Notes under the pieces: generated by a model | What the model saw: only the letters and a program-made list of their open reading frames with translations | What the model was told of the DNA's origin: nothing | Databases searched by the model: none | Origin: Azolla pinnata | Taxonomy: Eukaryota; Streptophyta; Polypodiopsida; Salviniales; Salviniaceae | Direction: 5' to 3' | DNA length: 64,000 bases | Assembly: GCA_037176905.1 (NCBI GenBank) | Contig: JBBBWG010001114.1 | Coordinates: 124,001 to 188,000, forward strand | Shown here: positions 1 to 11,411 of the stretch, in pieces | Layout: the number at the start of each line of letters is the position of its first letter | Position numbering within the stretch: the first letter of the stretch is position 1 | Program-made: the position numbers and the translations under genes

Positions 1-30
1 GTGCTGATTCTGCAGGCATTATTTGTCATT

Positions 31-515
31 GTAGCTTCCGCTGATGATAGAGAAAGTTTGCTATAGTCACTGGAGACAGGAACAGAAGTAGAGACATTAA
101 TCTTCTCATCATATCTGCAAGTATATTCTGCCATTGTTGCTGCTGCTGATATAGAAAGGCTTCCATGGTTCTTTGAGACAGGATCAGAACTGTTTTTTCT
201 GGAAGTATCGTAGTCTGTGATAATTTCTGATGAAGATCGGGAAAGGCTTTCATTAATTCTCGAGATAGGGTCAGAACTAGTTTTTCTGAAGCTATTATAT
301 TTTTTGACAGCTTCTGCTGCAGACAGAGAAAAGTTTCCATTGATCCTCGAGATAGGATTAGAACTAGGAGACATCTTCTCTTTAAATCTGCACACATATA
401 AGTCTGCCATGACTATTGTTTCTCTGTCGGATAAAAGGCTCTCTGAATCCTTGAGACAGGTTCAGAGATCGATACTGTCTTCTTCTCTTTTCTAAACGTA
501 TGCAATCTGCCATAG
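31..515. repeat. Degenerate minisatellite, about five copies of an 85-105 bp unit
   Basis: Each unit opens with a form of 'gcttctgctgatgatagaga', continues through 'cttgagacaggatcagaact' and, in the longer copies, ends in 'atctgcacatataagtctgcc'. Copies start near 31, 141, 221, 310 and 414, with a partial sixth near 515. Both strands stay open over most of the array, so the ORFs here look like products of the repeat and not genes. The copies differ by many substitutions and length changes, so the array is old. Confidence 0.6.
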
Positions 516-599
516 CTTCTGCTGACAGAACAGAATTGACATGAAAGCTCGAAGAAGAACTAGATGAAAAGCAACGATTTGCTTTAGAATCCTTCACTA

Positions 600-1190
600 T
601 CTTCACGGGAGAGTTCTGATGGAGAGCTTGAAGAAATGGAAAAAAGGAGCTTCAAACGTAATTACTAATCACTATTACTCAGTATGACTCCCTTCACGAC
701 ATTCACGGAAGAGTTTTCATGGAAAGCTTGAAGAAGAAGAGGAAAATGACGATGGAAGAAGAATAAGATGATGCATCGATGACGACGACGAAGCAGGAGA
801 AGAAGATGAAGAAGAAGAAGATGATGATGATGACGACGGCGGTGACGAAGCAGGAGAAGAAGATGAAGAAGAAGAACAAGAAGAAGAAGAAGATGACGAC
901 GATGATGATGAATCTGAGATGCAGTATGAACAATTCGGTTGCTCCGCTTTGATCGCTAAAAGAAGAAGATTGCACAGCGGGAGAGTTTTACTGCAAAGGA
1001 GGAGGAGAGGAGGAAGAGAAGAAAAAAGATGAAGAAAAATTTTCTTGCCGAATCTTCCTGAAGCAATAAAATGTAATTTTGCTAATCGAGTATCGCTAGC
1101 TTACAGTAACTACCTTCGCGGCGGAGTTTCAATAGAAAGCTTCAATCCAAGAGCATGGAAAAGAAGAAGAAGAAGAAGGATCCTTGCAGT
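600..1190. repeat. Purine-rich GAA/GAT microsatellite with a recurring 40-bp motif
   Basis: From about 725 to 1035 the plus strand is almost entirely GAA, GAT and GAC triplets (two near-identical stretches around 790 and 850 both read 'gcaggagaagaagatgaag'). The motif 'gagagttttcatggaaagcttgaagaa' recurs in variant form near 608, 710 and 1125. The tracts would encode acidic or Phe/Ile-rich low-complexity peptides on either strand. I see no gene. Confidence 0.6.
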
Positions 1191-1199
1191 CGTTTCTTC

Positions 1200-2450
1200 T
1201 CCTGCGATCGATCTATGACAAATCTTGCATTTTATGTCAGAAGCATTTCAGATAAACAATGCGAACCTCAGTTGCTTCCCGGTTCTATGTCTTCTTCATA
1301 TACGGAACTCGCCTTAGATCAAAGCCCGCCTTCATAAGTTTTCCATATCTTGTGCTCTTCGCAAAGCTGTTCTGCGCAGGATTTGATCTTCCAAAAACAC
1401 TTCACAATAGCTCGAGTTCACTGCCAGAAAATTTCACCGAACATCAGAAGTTCTTCACATATATGACCTGCACAGTTTAAGCAAAAGTGGACCATCAGTG
1501 CCGCTTAGAACTCGTTTACAAGATTCATTAACAGATTTCTAATTTAATTAGATGCCTACCAGAAATCAGCAACAAGCCTGTCGACAAAGAGCAAGTTTTC
1601 TCCACAAAAACTGATCTGCACGATGTAGGTGTGAGCCTGATCCTCGTCTTTTTTCTTCACAAAACCTGATCTTGACAGATGACAATCCGTCATTCATAGA
1701 CTTCACCAAAGACGGATTTCCTCTTCTCAGAGAGCCTCACCAGCACCGAATTCATCAAAGAAATCGACGCAGATGATTTCGCTTTTTGCTTATTGAACAT
1801 CCTTTCCGGAAGTAAAGAGAAAGCAGCAAGCAAATACAGACAAAAACCTCCATTAATGGGGGAAGACAGCAGCAGCAGCAGCAGCAGAGGGAGAAGGCGA
1901 GGAAAGGAAAATGGACTAAAATTAATGGAGCACTGTATGTGTGCTCCCTTGTGTCATACATTAATGCAGAAAAAAAGATCAGGAGATGAGCTCCATCTTC
2001 TCCCGTTCTCCTCGAGCTTCCCCTAATAATCCTCTGCAGAAAAAGATCAATGCGCGAAGACAGCAGGCAGGCAAGCTTGCGTCTTGGCAGTGGAAAACAC
2101 GCCAGCGTTTCCATCTCTTCTGCGACCTTTCCTCGCCATCGCCATCGCCAGCGTCAGAATCATCATCACCACCACGCCTTGCACAATTACTGATGATCAG
2201 GATCAGTATCTACACCACAGCAATCATCGTGCTGAGGCAAGAAGAAGCGAGGCCGAGAGAGAGAGAGAGAGAGAGAGTGAATGGCGAAGCATCATCTCTC
2301 TATGTTTATGACTCTCTCTACCTCTCTCTACGTATAGCTGCCGTAATCGCCTCTCTCTCTACGTATTCCTACTCTTTCTACGGTACGTATACGCGGCCGT
2401 ACGTCTACGTATTTTCTCGGTATTTCTGTACGTATGGCTTGAAGGAAGAA
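1200..2450. other. Intergenic stretch, no supported gene
   Basis: Several overlapping open frames exist on both strands but none has recognisable domain content, a plausible splice pattern or codon bias over its shadow frames. Landmarks are a CAG run near 1867-1890, a GA run near 2255-2277 and a CTCTCTACGTAT-rich segment at 2305-2440 that immediately precedes the telomere-like array. Confidence 0.5.
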
Positions 2451-2456
2451 GAGGGG

Positions 2457-2690
2457 GACCCGAACCCAAAACCCTAAACAACCGAAAACCCTAAAATCTA
2501 AACCCTAAACAACCATAAACCTTCCTAAACCCTAAACAACCATAAAACTTCCTAAACCCTAAACAACCATAAAACTTCCTAAACCCTAAACAACCATCAA
2601 CACTCCTAAAACCCTAAACAAACCCTAAACAACCCTAAATCTTAAACCTAAACAACCCTAAACTTTAAACTCTAAACCCTAAAACCTCCG
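2457..2690 (+). repeat. Degenerate telomere-like array (CCCTAAA type) with 27-bp higher-order unit
   Basis: The array is built from 'aaccctaaa' words. Its centre has a higher-order unit of about 27 bp, 'cctaaaccctaaacaaccataaaactt', repeated about four times between 2500 and 2610. The plus strand carries the C-rich strand. No run of perfect CCCTAAA heptamers exceeds two, so this is an old interstitial telomeric sequence and not a chromosome end. Confidence 0.8.
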
Positions 2691-2696
2691 CTCCAT

Positions 2697-3170
2697 CACA
2701 GAACCGGCTTCGTGCTCAGGGCCTCAGCTCCGACCTTATGATTGGAGCCCAAACTTATTAGCCGGGCTCGAGGAGATTGAATGCTCCCGGCTAGCAACTC
2801 GATAGATCCTCTGTTAGAGACAAACAGACGGGGAAAGTATATCTGTGGATTTCTAGGACTGAGTCTGCCTTTCCAGTCTTCTCGCCCCAACCCATTTCCA
2901 GACAGACAGGAGGACGGAAGGATGGGCTTTTGGTCGCCGAATAAAAACAAATGCCCCATCTGTCTTTGTGTTTGACTTGGGCGAGGGCCAATCTGTCACG
3001 GGGAGTGCCCATTCCACTGCTTTGACTTTCCTTCCCACGAATGATCCGTTCGATGCTGCCTCTGGTGAGGGGAGCAGTAGGCTGTGCTCTGGAGCAAAGG
3101 GGTTGACCTGTGAACCGGAGCCTGTTCCCTTGATCACAATATATATCGAGCAGACGAATCTCAAACGTGT
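2697..3170. other. Segment with organelle-like composition, possible mitochondrial insertion (NUMT)
   Basis: This segment is clearly more GC-rich than its flanks and lacks homopolymer A/T tracts. It has long overlapping open frames on both strands (for example 2791-3183 minus, 2853-3212 minus and 2968-3249 plus). That texture is typical of intergenic plant mitochondrial DNA. It starts directly after the telomere-like array. I do not recognise any mitochondrial gene in it, so the origin is inferred from composition only. Confidence 0.35.
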
Positions 3171-3179
3171 CGCTTCGCA

Positions 3180-5390
3180 ACAAAGAATAATGAAACGGTG
3201 TCTTCGATGCACTGTGAACTGCGTCGTGGTTTTCTTCTTAGTGATGTGATGTTATGGGCTTGCTTGAACATCGGCTTGTTGGAACTCATGTGGATCACAC
3301 ACACATATACATAGAAAAATATGAAGGATCGAGTCTGACCTTCTCGTTGAAGTGTATTAGTAGTTGACATTTTGAGATCAAACAACTAAGATCTATGAGG
3401 AGAAACCATGTGAAGATCAAAAGGCTTTATTTCTTTTGTCTCCATCTGCAAAGACAAATCATTACATAGAAGCTTCTCCTCAATGTGATTTTGGGCTCCA
3501 GATGCATGCAGAATGGCCCTTTTTTTTTCCAACCATCACCCACACAAATCATCATCGAAGCCATTCTTCGTGCGCAAATCGTGCACTAGTGACCAATGAA
3601 GTTGTTTGGCAATTCTTCCGCCGTGCCTTGCTATATGAAGTTCTATGTCCTTACATGGACATGATCTTTCTGTGAAGGCAATGGATGGAACACTGAAATA
3701 GATGCGTATCATCACCGAGAAAGCGGCAGTAGAGAAGAAAAACGATCTCTCAAAAGAACAGGTTCAATGTAACGATCAGACTCCAAAGTGATGGGTTTTC
3801 CAAGATTTAGTGAGAGAGACAAGAAACCCTACATTTGAGCTTTGTTTTGGTCCCAAATTGTGCAATACATATTGCTCTTCAAGAAGCAAAGCAAGAAGTG
3901 TGAATTTATGTTCTCGATGCAAATCCATGATCCATAGGAGCATTTGAGAACCATAAGGATTTGAGAGAAAACACGTGATGATCTAAGAGCCAGAGGAATT
4001 CGGCTGCTTGAAAGGGCACTACAAAATAACCTTTCCGCATTTATTTTGTGCTTATATCTAACTTGGATACACTGGCTAGATTCTTGTACAATGTTGACCC
4101 CAACCATCCAAACTAGATTGTAGTGATGAAGCATACTTTAAAAAATCTTATTGCCGCAAAAGACTTACGCATCAAATTTAACTCAATAAACCATCATCCA
4201 TTTGACAAAATCAAGTTAGTAGGCAAAATTGAATCAGACTCACATTTGGGCAGTTTGAAATAAACTTCTGGCTACCTAGGTGAAGCGATTCGAGGTGATT
4301 GAAGCTTTAGGACTCACACCAACTTCGACCAGCAAAGCAATTTCAGTAGTTCCATTCGAATGGACACCTTCTCGATGTAAATCCAAACCTAATTGTTGCA
4401 TCCATGGCTACACTATGCAAGGTTGTTGAATGATTTGTCAGCTTCGTACTCTTCAACATTAAGAAAAGGAGCAGAAGTGATCAGCACAGGTAACTGTGCA
4501 TTTCATATTGGTGGAGCTGCAAATAGTTAATAGCAGCAGTAGAACCATCCGATGATTCTCCCAATTTATTGGACCACCGAGATGAATCCTTTCAATTGGA
4601 TATATACATGGATTTGATCTGTTGGACAGCATGGATTGAACACAATTTGTCAAGAATCAAGTAGATTAGTTACACATTGACTGAGAAATTCCTTTCACAA
4701 GAGTGCCGACTAATTACCTCAAAGATCTTCACAGTTTACATCAAAAGGAACTAGTCGTCATGGTTTTTGCATCAAAATCCAAAAGTGCTAGTAATATTTA
4801 GGTTCATTGCTTGAAAAGCTCATCAATGAAAACCTTTTTGTGTAGAAAGGTCGCTTATTCATCTAGATCTCTCGTCTCAATAGAATATTTTGGCCTTTTG
4901 TAATCATCAACATGATCACATTTTCCTCCCCATTACAAAGGTCTAATTGACAACGGTGGATGAGACTATGAAATTATAATATGCATAAAATGTATGAACA
5001 TTCATGTGTTGCATATGATCTATCGAATTTCACAGCACACATTTTATACTATCGTATAATGAACATTTAATGTTCTGTTTCGTATTCATACTATGAAATG
5101 AGAAACAAGAAAACAGAGAAATGAAGCCGAAGAAAACAAAAGATTACAACTACCTTGGAAACAGGTACAAGATATATCTGGAAAACTGACACAGTTAAAA
5201 CAAAACAGAGCATTGTATTGGGACTAAAGTACCTCAGGCATAATCTGTTGTTCTCCAACCTGAAATAGTTTGGAATCAACAAAGCTTAGCAATTGCTGTG
5301 GTAGCATGTTCCACAAATAGTCGATTAGCTAAAATCCAATTAAAGCAATTAGCTGAAACCAAAAGAATTTGACTACAAATATTTTTGCTT
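3180..5390. other. Intergenic AT-rich stretch, no supported gene
   Basis: I find only short open frames without domain signals. No transposon termini or RNA gene features were recognised. Confidence 0.5.
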
Positions 5391-5394
5391 AGAA

Positions 5395-5945
5395 ATTGAA
5401 GCATTTTCCATCAGAATCATAGCCCTCCATATGGAATTCAACTAGCCTCAACTATATGTTCTCCACATTGAAGATTAGACTCTTTGTTCCGAAGCCAATT
5501 AGCTGAAACCTGGCATTAGGCAATCACTTTGTTCCGAATCCACATATATTTTTAGAGCCTTTTAACGAATCCACATCTATTCTAGCATATTACGCCCTTT
5601 GTTTTGAATCCGCAAAATATTCTAGGATAAAAATCCCTAAAATATAACAAAAGAGTCAACAGAAGACTTCATCCTCATTATCAAAATTACATCTTCCAGC
5701 CTGTAAACGGATTAATGGCAGCTTTGGCTTCCAACAATCTGAAGTTAAGACTCCAGCTTCAACAGTCACATATAGAGCACAGCCTTAGGACAGGATGATT
5801 TTGCTTTAGAGATTTCAACTGCCACTAACCAGCGCTGAAGCATTTTCCATCACTAAATTGTAGCCTTCATCATATTCCATCGAATGTTCAACTAGCCACA
5901 TGAAACTAGTTCTCTTTATGCTGAGTATCAGACTCTTTGTTTCGG
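5395..5945. repeat. Diverged direct repeat, about 105 bp, two copies
   Basis: The sequence from 'gaagcattttccatca' through 'tcaactagcc' to 'agactctttgtt' occurs at about 5395-5495 and again at about 5836-5942, at roughly 75-80 percent identity by eye. The 340 bp between them has a shorter echo of 'tttgttccgaatccacatat' near 5530 and 5600. No coding potential is evident. Confidence 0.5.
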
Positions 5946-6122
5946 GATTATGGGGGCCAGAGGAAACAATATCTGAAATGCTATAATTCACTTTACGCAC
6001 TCTATTCAACAATAGCCATTAAAGTCTCAGAAATCTACAAGCTGCTCAGCGAAACTCATCATATATCAGAATGTCCGAGGAAGGTATCTATATGCAGTCC
6101 TTTAGGTTGGACCTTATACTGA

Positions 6123-6755
6123 TTCATAGTCAATGGATAGCTGTAAAATGAGAGAAAAATCGGATAATCCTAATGATAATCTGTTGACGTAGCATGAATT
6201 GGCTCTTTACAGTGGAGATATGAGTATAAAAGCTAGTAAAAAAACTGCCTATAGGATTGATTGTATCCTCATGATTCCTCATGAATCAAATGTGTTTAGC
6301 CTATGATAATGAAAACATTAACAGCACGATATCACTGAAATTCTGGGTTCTTAGCCAAACAGACAGTGAATAATCCAAATGAATCTCAAAAGAAAATCTT
6401 CATATGGGTTAACAATGGTACAGACTAGAAAATCTTCATATGGATTATAGTCAATATTGGATAGCTGTAAGATGAGAGAAAAATCGGATAATCCTAATGA
6501 TAATCTGTTGACGTAGCATGAATTGGCTCTTTACAGTGGAGATATGAGTATGAAAGCTAGTAAAAAAGCTGCATATAGGATTGATTGTATCCTCATAATT
6601 CCTCATGAATCAAATGCGTTTAGCCTATGACAATGAAAAACGGCACGATATCACTGAAATGCTGAGTTCTTAGCCAAACAGACAGTGTATAATTCAAATG
6701 AATCTCAAAAGAAAATCTTCATATGGGTCCACAATGGTACAGGCTAGAAAGTTCA
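6123..6755. repeat. Tandem duplication, 324-bp period, two copies
   Basis: Copy 1 covers about 6123-6440 and copy 2 about 6444-6755. The shared word 'ggatagctgtaa' starts at 6135 and 6459, giving a period of 324. The copies are about 95 percent identical over most of their length, with one small indel near 6330/6640. Both include 'tctgttgacgtagcatgaat' and end in 'aatcttcatatgggt'. This is a recent local duplication in noncoding DNA. Confidence 0.85.
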
Positions 6756-7088
6756 ACGGACAAACCTTCAAATCAAGCATATGAAACTGCTGCAGCAACA
6801 TTTCTCGGAAGGATTATGCATATAAGGGAAAGGAACAACTATCAAATAACACGGTTATGTTGAAGTCTCGGGCTTGTATCCAAAACATCAATAATGTACA
6901 TACTGGAGCTCCAGCAAAAGAATTTGAAATTTCACGATCGCTATCTGGGTGCATAAAAGATTTCCAGGCTATTCTACTCCTCGAAAATGAGCACAATGGC
7001 GGACTAAATTTTCATACAAAGCTTCTAGTAGAAAGCACAAAAAACAGATATTTGGTAAGATGCACATACTGTAAAAGAAGAACGAAAC

Positions 7089-7370
7089 TCATCGAATCCA
7101 CATCTTCATATATCTTTTGCCTGCACTTCTCTCTGCAACTAATCTCCTCATCAAATCGCGGTCTACTTTCAAGGCAGGTAGAAGATCACCTACATGCTCA
7201 AACGCTTGGTTCATCATCTCTCGGAAGCAGCAGACGATCGATCCGCCATTGGGATCCGGTGCAAAGGCGTAGAACTCGCGGAAACCATGCGCAGCTGTTT
7301 CTGCGCTTGTAGTATAATTCCCCTTCAATTTGCTTAACCCATTTGATTTAGTTAATCGGGGGATTAACAA
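7089..7370 (-). CDS. Unassigned open frame, possible exon or gene fragment
   Basis: A 93-codon frame on the minus strand runs from an ATG at 7370. Its middle and C-terminal part (about residues 30-85) is protein-like, with segments such as 'FREFYAFAPDPNGGS' and 'VGDLLPALKVDRDLMRRLV' that mix charged and hydrophobic residues in a helical pattern. I do not recognise the family. No clear partner exon was found on the minus strand between 2.7 and 7.1 kb. It could be a first exon, a small gene or a remnant. Confidence 0.25.
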   Translation of the reverse strand: MLIPRLTKSNGLSKLKGNYTTSAETAAHGFREFYAFAPDPNGGSIVCCFREMMNQAFEHVGDLLPALKVDRDLMRRLVAERSAGKRYMKMWIR

Positions 7371-7372
7371 TA

Positions 7373-7441
7373 GCTTCCAGATTAATTATATGGCTTGGTT
7401 CCAGATCAATTATATGGCTTGGTTCCAGATCAATTATATGC
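7373..7441. repeat. Short tandem repeat, 24-bp unit, about 2.7 copies
   Basis: The unit 'ggcttggttccagatcaattatat' is repeated nearly perfectly, directly upstream of the minus-strand frame that begins at 7370. Confidence 0.75.
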
Positions 7442-8465
7442 GGATTAAATGAATTTTGGATTACGTTCGTTAATTAAGCAAGTTTAAGCATGGGATTCGT
7501 GCTCCTTAAGCGCAAATAATGTTCGCCCGATCTTTCGATTGTCGGTCCATACTGGACGTTTCAATTCCTTGAGATCTGTATGCCCTGAAACTTAAGGTCA
7601 ATCTACTCGACAACCTCGACACAACGAGATCGCACTGTCTATATCATCGATCTGAAAAAATGATTGACTTGCTCAAAGAAAAAAACCGCTCGAGTTCTTG
7701 TTATAGAGTCGATTGCGTAGGCGATTATCGCATTAGTTAATGGAAACAGAATTCGGTCCCCCTTGATCGGTCGATCGATCGCCCTCGGAATGCGAAGCTG
7801 CTAAAACCGCGTCGTGACAAAATGCTATCTATAACAACGATTCGATAGGAGACACGAAGGAGGTGGCCTTTGATTTTCCGTTCAGTTGGAAGCCTTAGTG
7901 TCGGAATGCAGTCGTAACGATAAACCAAGGATCCCAATGATGCTTCATCGGCAGACTTTATTTGTCTTCTTCAGGCGATGGCTTCTCATGTATGTATGTA
8001 TGCATGTGTGCCTGTATGTTAAACCGATTGAACATCGCAACGACATTTTGATATCAACCCACTCTAAGATATCGGCCCAAGTATGTCATTGTGAGCACCG
8101 AGAAGGTTAACGACATTTAAAGCTAACGCAACTCGATTTCGCAACAGAGAAGAAAGGTGGACGAAGATTTACGTACTTGTATAAAGGGGGAAGGGGCTCT
8201 GGAAGTCACAGTCTTGTCAGATCGATCGAGGAGGTGGGTTTATGAATAAAGAAACATAAATATCTGCATTCGCACTATTGATCCCAGCTCTTTGCAGTTC
8301 AAGTATCGATTCATGGTAGGTGGGTGAGGGACTCTGAGAGAACAGATGCCTCTATAAGTTACATGCATATATATATATATATATATACAGAGCATTGTTT
8401 GTTGTGTATCGTTAGTGACGGTGGGGTAGAGAATACTTGAAAATATAGCGCAGATATAATGGAAG
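7442..8465. other. Intergenic stretch, no supported gene
   Basis: Only short open frames are present. A short (TA)n run sits near 8367-8388. No RNA gene or transposon ends were recognised. Confidence 0.45.
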
Positions 8466-8470
8466 ATCAC

Positions 8471-9022
8471 AAACCCTAAACCCTAAACCCTAAACCCTAG
8501 GATTGAAACCATAAACCCGAAAACTTCAACCTTAACTCCTAAGCCTTAGATCTTAAATCCTAAACCCTAAACTCTACCATTTGGACGAATGTTCTGAATG
8601 GCATGCATCGCGTGGTGGGGTAGAGAAATAGTAGAGAAAATAAAAGGGAGATATGGCAGATTGGAAACCCTAAACCCTAAACCCAGAACGTTGAACCTTA
8701 AACCTTAAACCTTAAACCCCTTTACCCTGAACCCTGAACCTTAAAACCTAAACCCTAAAGCTTAAACCCAATTCTCTAAACCTTGAAACCCTGAACTCTA
8801 AACTCTAAATACCTTCGAATTAAAACCCTGAATGTTAAACCCTAAACCTTCGTGAACCTTAAACTCTAAAGCTTTAAGCCCTAAACCGTGAACCCCTAAC
8901 CTCTAAACCCTAAACCTCTAAACCCTAAACCGTGAACACTCCCTAAACCCCTAAACAGCCCTAAAACTTGAACCCTAAACCCTAAAATCTAAGCCTTAAA
9001 CCCCGAAGCTCAAACCCTAAAA
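8471..9022 (+). repeat. Long degenerate telomere-like array (CCCTAAA type)
   Basis: The array starts with four near-perfect CCCTAAA heptamers at 8472-8500. It then continues for about 550 bp as mutated variants ('aaccttaaa', 'aaccctgaac', 'aaactctaaa'), interrupted near 8570-8665 by unique sequence. C-rich words lie on the plus strand, the same orientation as the array at 2.46 kb. It is an interstitial telomeric sequence, older at its right side. Confidence 0.85.
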
Positions 9023-9121
9023 CTGAGCTAACATGGAATTTTGTCACGTGCTGCAAAAGACGTCTAAGATCATCCAGAGCTTCGTTCTTCCTAAACCATA
9101 CAAAAAGAATCTTATTTATTA

Positions 9122-9245
9122 CATTCCCACACATGCATGCATACATACCCACACATACATGCACGCATGCATGCACACATGCACACATACATACATGCAT
9201 GCATACATGCGCACACACATGCATGCATACATACGCATTTATCTG
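9122..9245. repeat. CATA / CATGCA / CACA compound microsatellite
   Basis: About 120 bp of alternating 'acatacat', 'gcatgcat' and 'cacacatg' words. Open frames across it encode His/Thr/Cys-rich low-complexity peptides and are not genes. Alternating purine-pyrimidine tracts of this kind mutate quickly. Confidence 0.85.
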
Positions 9246-9429
9246 CACGTAAAAAATCCCCCCACACAAAAAGCAGGTTTATTTTATTTATTAAAAAATG
9301 CGTGACTAATTTAATTTCGGGGCGGGAATTAAAAAACCGCCGAAATTTTATATAGCCGTATTTAAATTAAAAAAAGAAAAAAAAGCTGCGATGAAAAATG
9401 TGCGGCTGCTCTTGGCTCGTAAATGGGCG

Positions 9430-9470
9430 ACACGTAGGACGCCTCCGTCCACGTGTCGGCATCTCATTGG
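9430..9470 (+). promoter_or_regulatory. G-box plus CCAAT composite (plant ERSE-like), upstream of the CCCH gene
   Basis: CACGTG at 9450-9455 is followed after exactly 10 bases by ATTGG at 9466-9470. On the minus strand this reads CCAAT-N10-CACG, the plant ER-stress response element bound by NF-Y together with bZIP28-type factors. A CACGTA near-match lies 19 bp upstream (9431). The CCCH start codon is 1.96 kb downstream, so assignment to that gene is inference. Confidence 0.5.
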
Positions 9471-9485
9471 TCCGCTGCCCACGCT

Positions 9486-10660
9486 TGGTCGGGGAAAGAA
9501 GGCTCACCCCAAAAAAGAAAAACAAAAAAAGTCCCCCCCGAAAAAAAAAAAACAAAAAAAAACTCGCCAATTTCGTGACAAGCGGTTTTTTTTAAAAAAA
9601 GGGCCAAAAAAAAAGGCGGAAGAAAAAAACGAAATTCGCGGACATTTTAAAATAAAATCGAGCAAACTGAATTTTTAGAAAAATTTTGGTCCGAGCGCCG
9701 AATGAGAGGGATTATAAACGCAGAACAGAAGGAGATTTAATCTTTAATTCCGACATAAATCAGAATGTGAAACGCAGGCGCTCATCTTCCACTAAAGGAT
9801 CAAAACTCAATGAATTTTCCGTTCGTATAACAGTAATTGATTTGATTCCAACTCGCTTCTCACGGATTGATCCTACTCGAGTCCAGTATTCAATTTACCA
9901 ACTAATCTTAGCGACTAATGACACGTTAATCAATCAATCAATCAACCGAGCGTTAATCAATTAATTAATTTGATGTTAATTGAGCTCACAATTAGCTGGT
10001 TTGGTGCTAATGGAGAGTAGCAGGCGTTTGTTTTTTGGGGGGTAATTTTCCCATGTAATAATTATTTAAGAAAGTGCTCTAAATTTGTTTATACATATAA
10101 GTATATTTATACGTTGTATTATTGGACAAAATATAAGGGATTCTTTTAAAAAGAAAAAGCGCCCTAATTTGTTTTTTTTTGTAATTACCGAACGGAAAGA
10201 GTCGGAAGATATTCCTTTTCCTTATACGGGATTCCAATCGATTTGTTTTTTTTTTGCTTTGTTTTTTTTTGCTTTGTTTGCTTTTTTGTTTTCCTGATTG
10301 GCCCGATTTATTCTGAAAAATCACATTCCGCGAAATTCTTTTTTCTCACGGGCAAGAAATACATTTATTTCTTTTTTAATCTTCACTTTGAATTAAAGTG
10401 TTTGTTTTCTAAGGCAATTAATTAATAGAGAGGCACTAACATGAATTAAAAGAAAAGAGGCACAAAAATGCATTTAAAATAAAAAACGGTAGTTTCTGTG
10501 AATAATCGGATTTTTCCCTAAAGAAAAAACAAACAAAAACTCAATTATCAAGGTTGATTCGCTAAAAACAAATTAAAGAAAAAGGGCCTCAAATGATTTA
10601 AAATTAAACGTAAATTTAAAATCGATTATTCCGAGACCTTAAAGCTGATGTTAATTAATC
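9486..10660. other. A-rich tract then AT-rich upstream region of the CCCH gene
   Basis: From 9490 to 9680 the plus strand is a run of A tracts broken by short C or G clusters. After that come AT-rich sequence, T-rich runs near 10165-10285, and the words 'ttaatcaatcaatcaatc' near 9930. No gene is supported. An (ATTT)n run lies at 10711-10735. Confidence 0.5.
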
Positions 10661-10743
10661 CCAATGTGTAATTATCGTATCTTAATTTTTACTTCTGTAA
10701 AAAAGAGTTCTATTTATTTATTTATTTATTTATTTTCTTTACT

Positions 10744-10810
10744 GAAGGTTTTTCTGCTTCTTCTTCGTCTTCGTCTTCTTCTTCTTCTTCTTCTTCTTCT
10801 TCTTCTTCCT
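10744..10810 (+). repeat. (TTC)n pyrimidine tract in the leader or promoter of the CCCH gene
   Basis: Fifteen or more TTC/GTC triplets in a row, followed by a CT-rich region to about 11390. Such CT-rich sequence is common in plant core promoters and 5' leaders, so transcription of the CCCH gene probably begins in or just after this tract. Confidence 0.7.
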
Positions 10811-11411
10811 GAAACGATGTCCTTTGGAGAGAGACAGAGAGAGAAAGGGCTCCCAGCTCCCTTTCCGCCATAGCCAGGAGCAAAGAAAAAGGAGCAAAGA
10901 ACAAAAGAAAGAAGCTTCCTCGGCCTCTCTGGCCCCCTCCTCCATCTCCCCCCCCCCCCCCTTCTTTCACCGATTTCCCTTCCGACCTTCCATAGCTGCT
11001 CCCCATTCTTCTTTCCGTTCTTTCTTCGATTCATTCATTCGTCCCTTCCGCCGATCTTTTCTTATCCAGCTTCTTCATCGTCGCCTTCTTCTTCTTCTTG
11101 ATCCCTCCATACATACCTATCTGCTTGCTCCCGCCCCTCGATCCTTCGCATCTTTATCGAACTTCAGCGTCGATCTTCTATGCTATTCATCTCTGGACCA
11201 ATCTTCCGTATATTCTTCATGCTTCGTCTTTCACCCCCGTAGATCCTTATTCAGTAGTCATTAGTCATCCATTCCTTCTTCGCAGTCTCATCATCTCGTT
11301 CTTGTTCTCCAGGACCTTCGTTTCTTCAAAATTTCCACCTTCCTTCATCACTGATCTTTCTTCTTCTGGATCCTACCAAGCTGAAACCAACCATCGGCTC
11401 TTCCATGTCTT

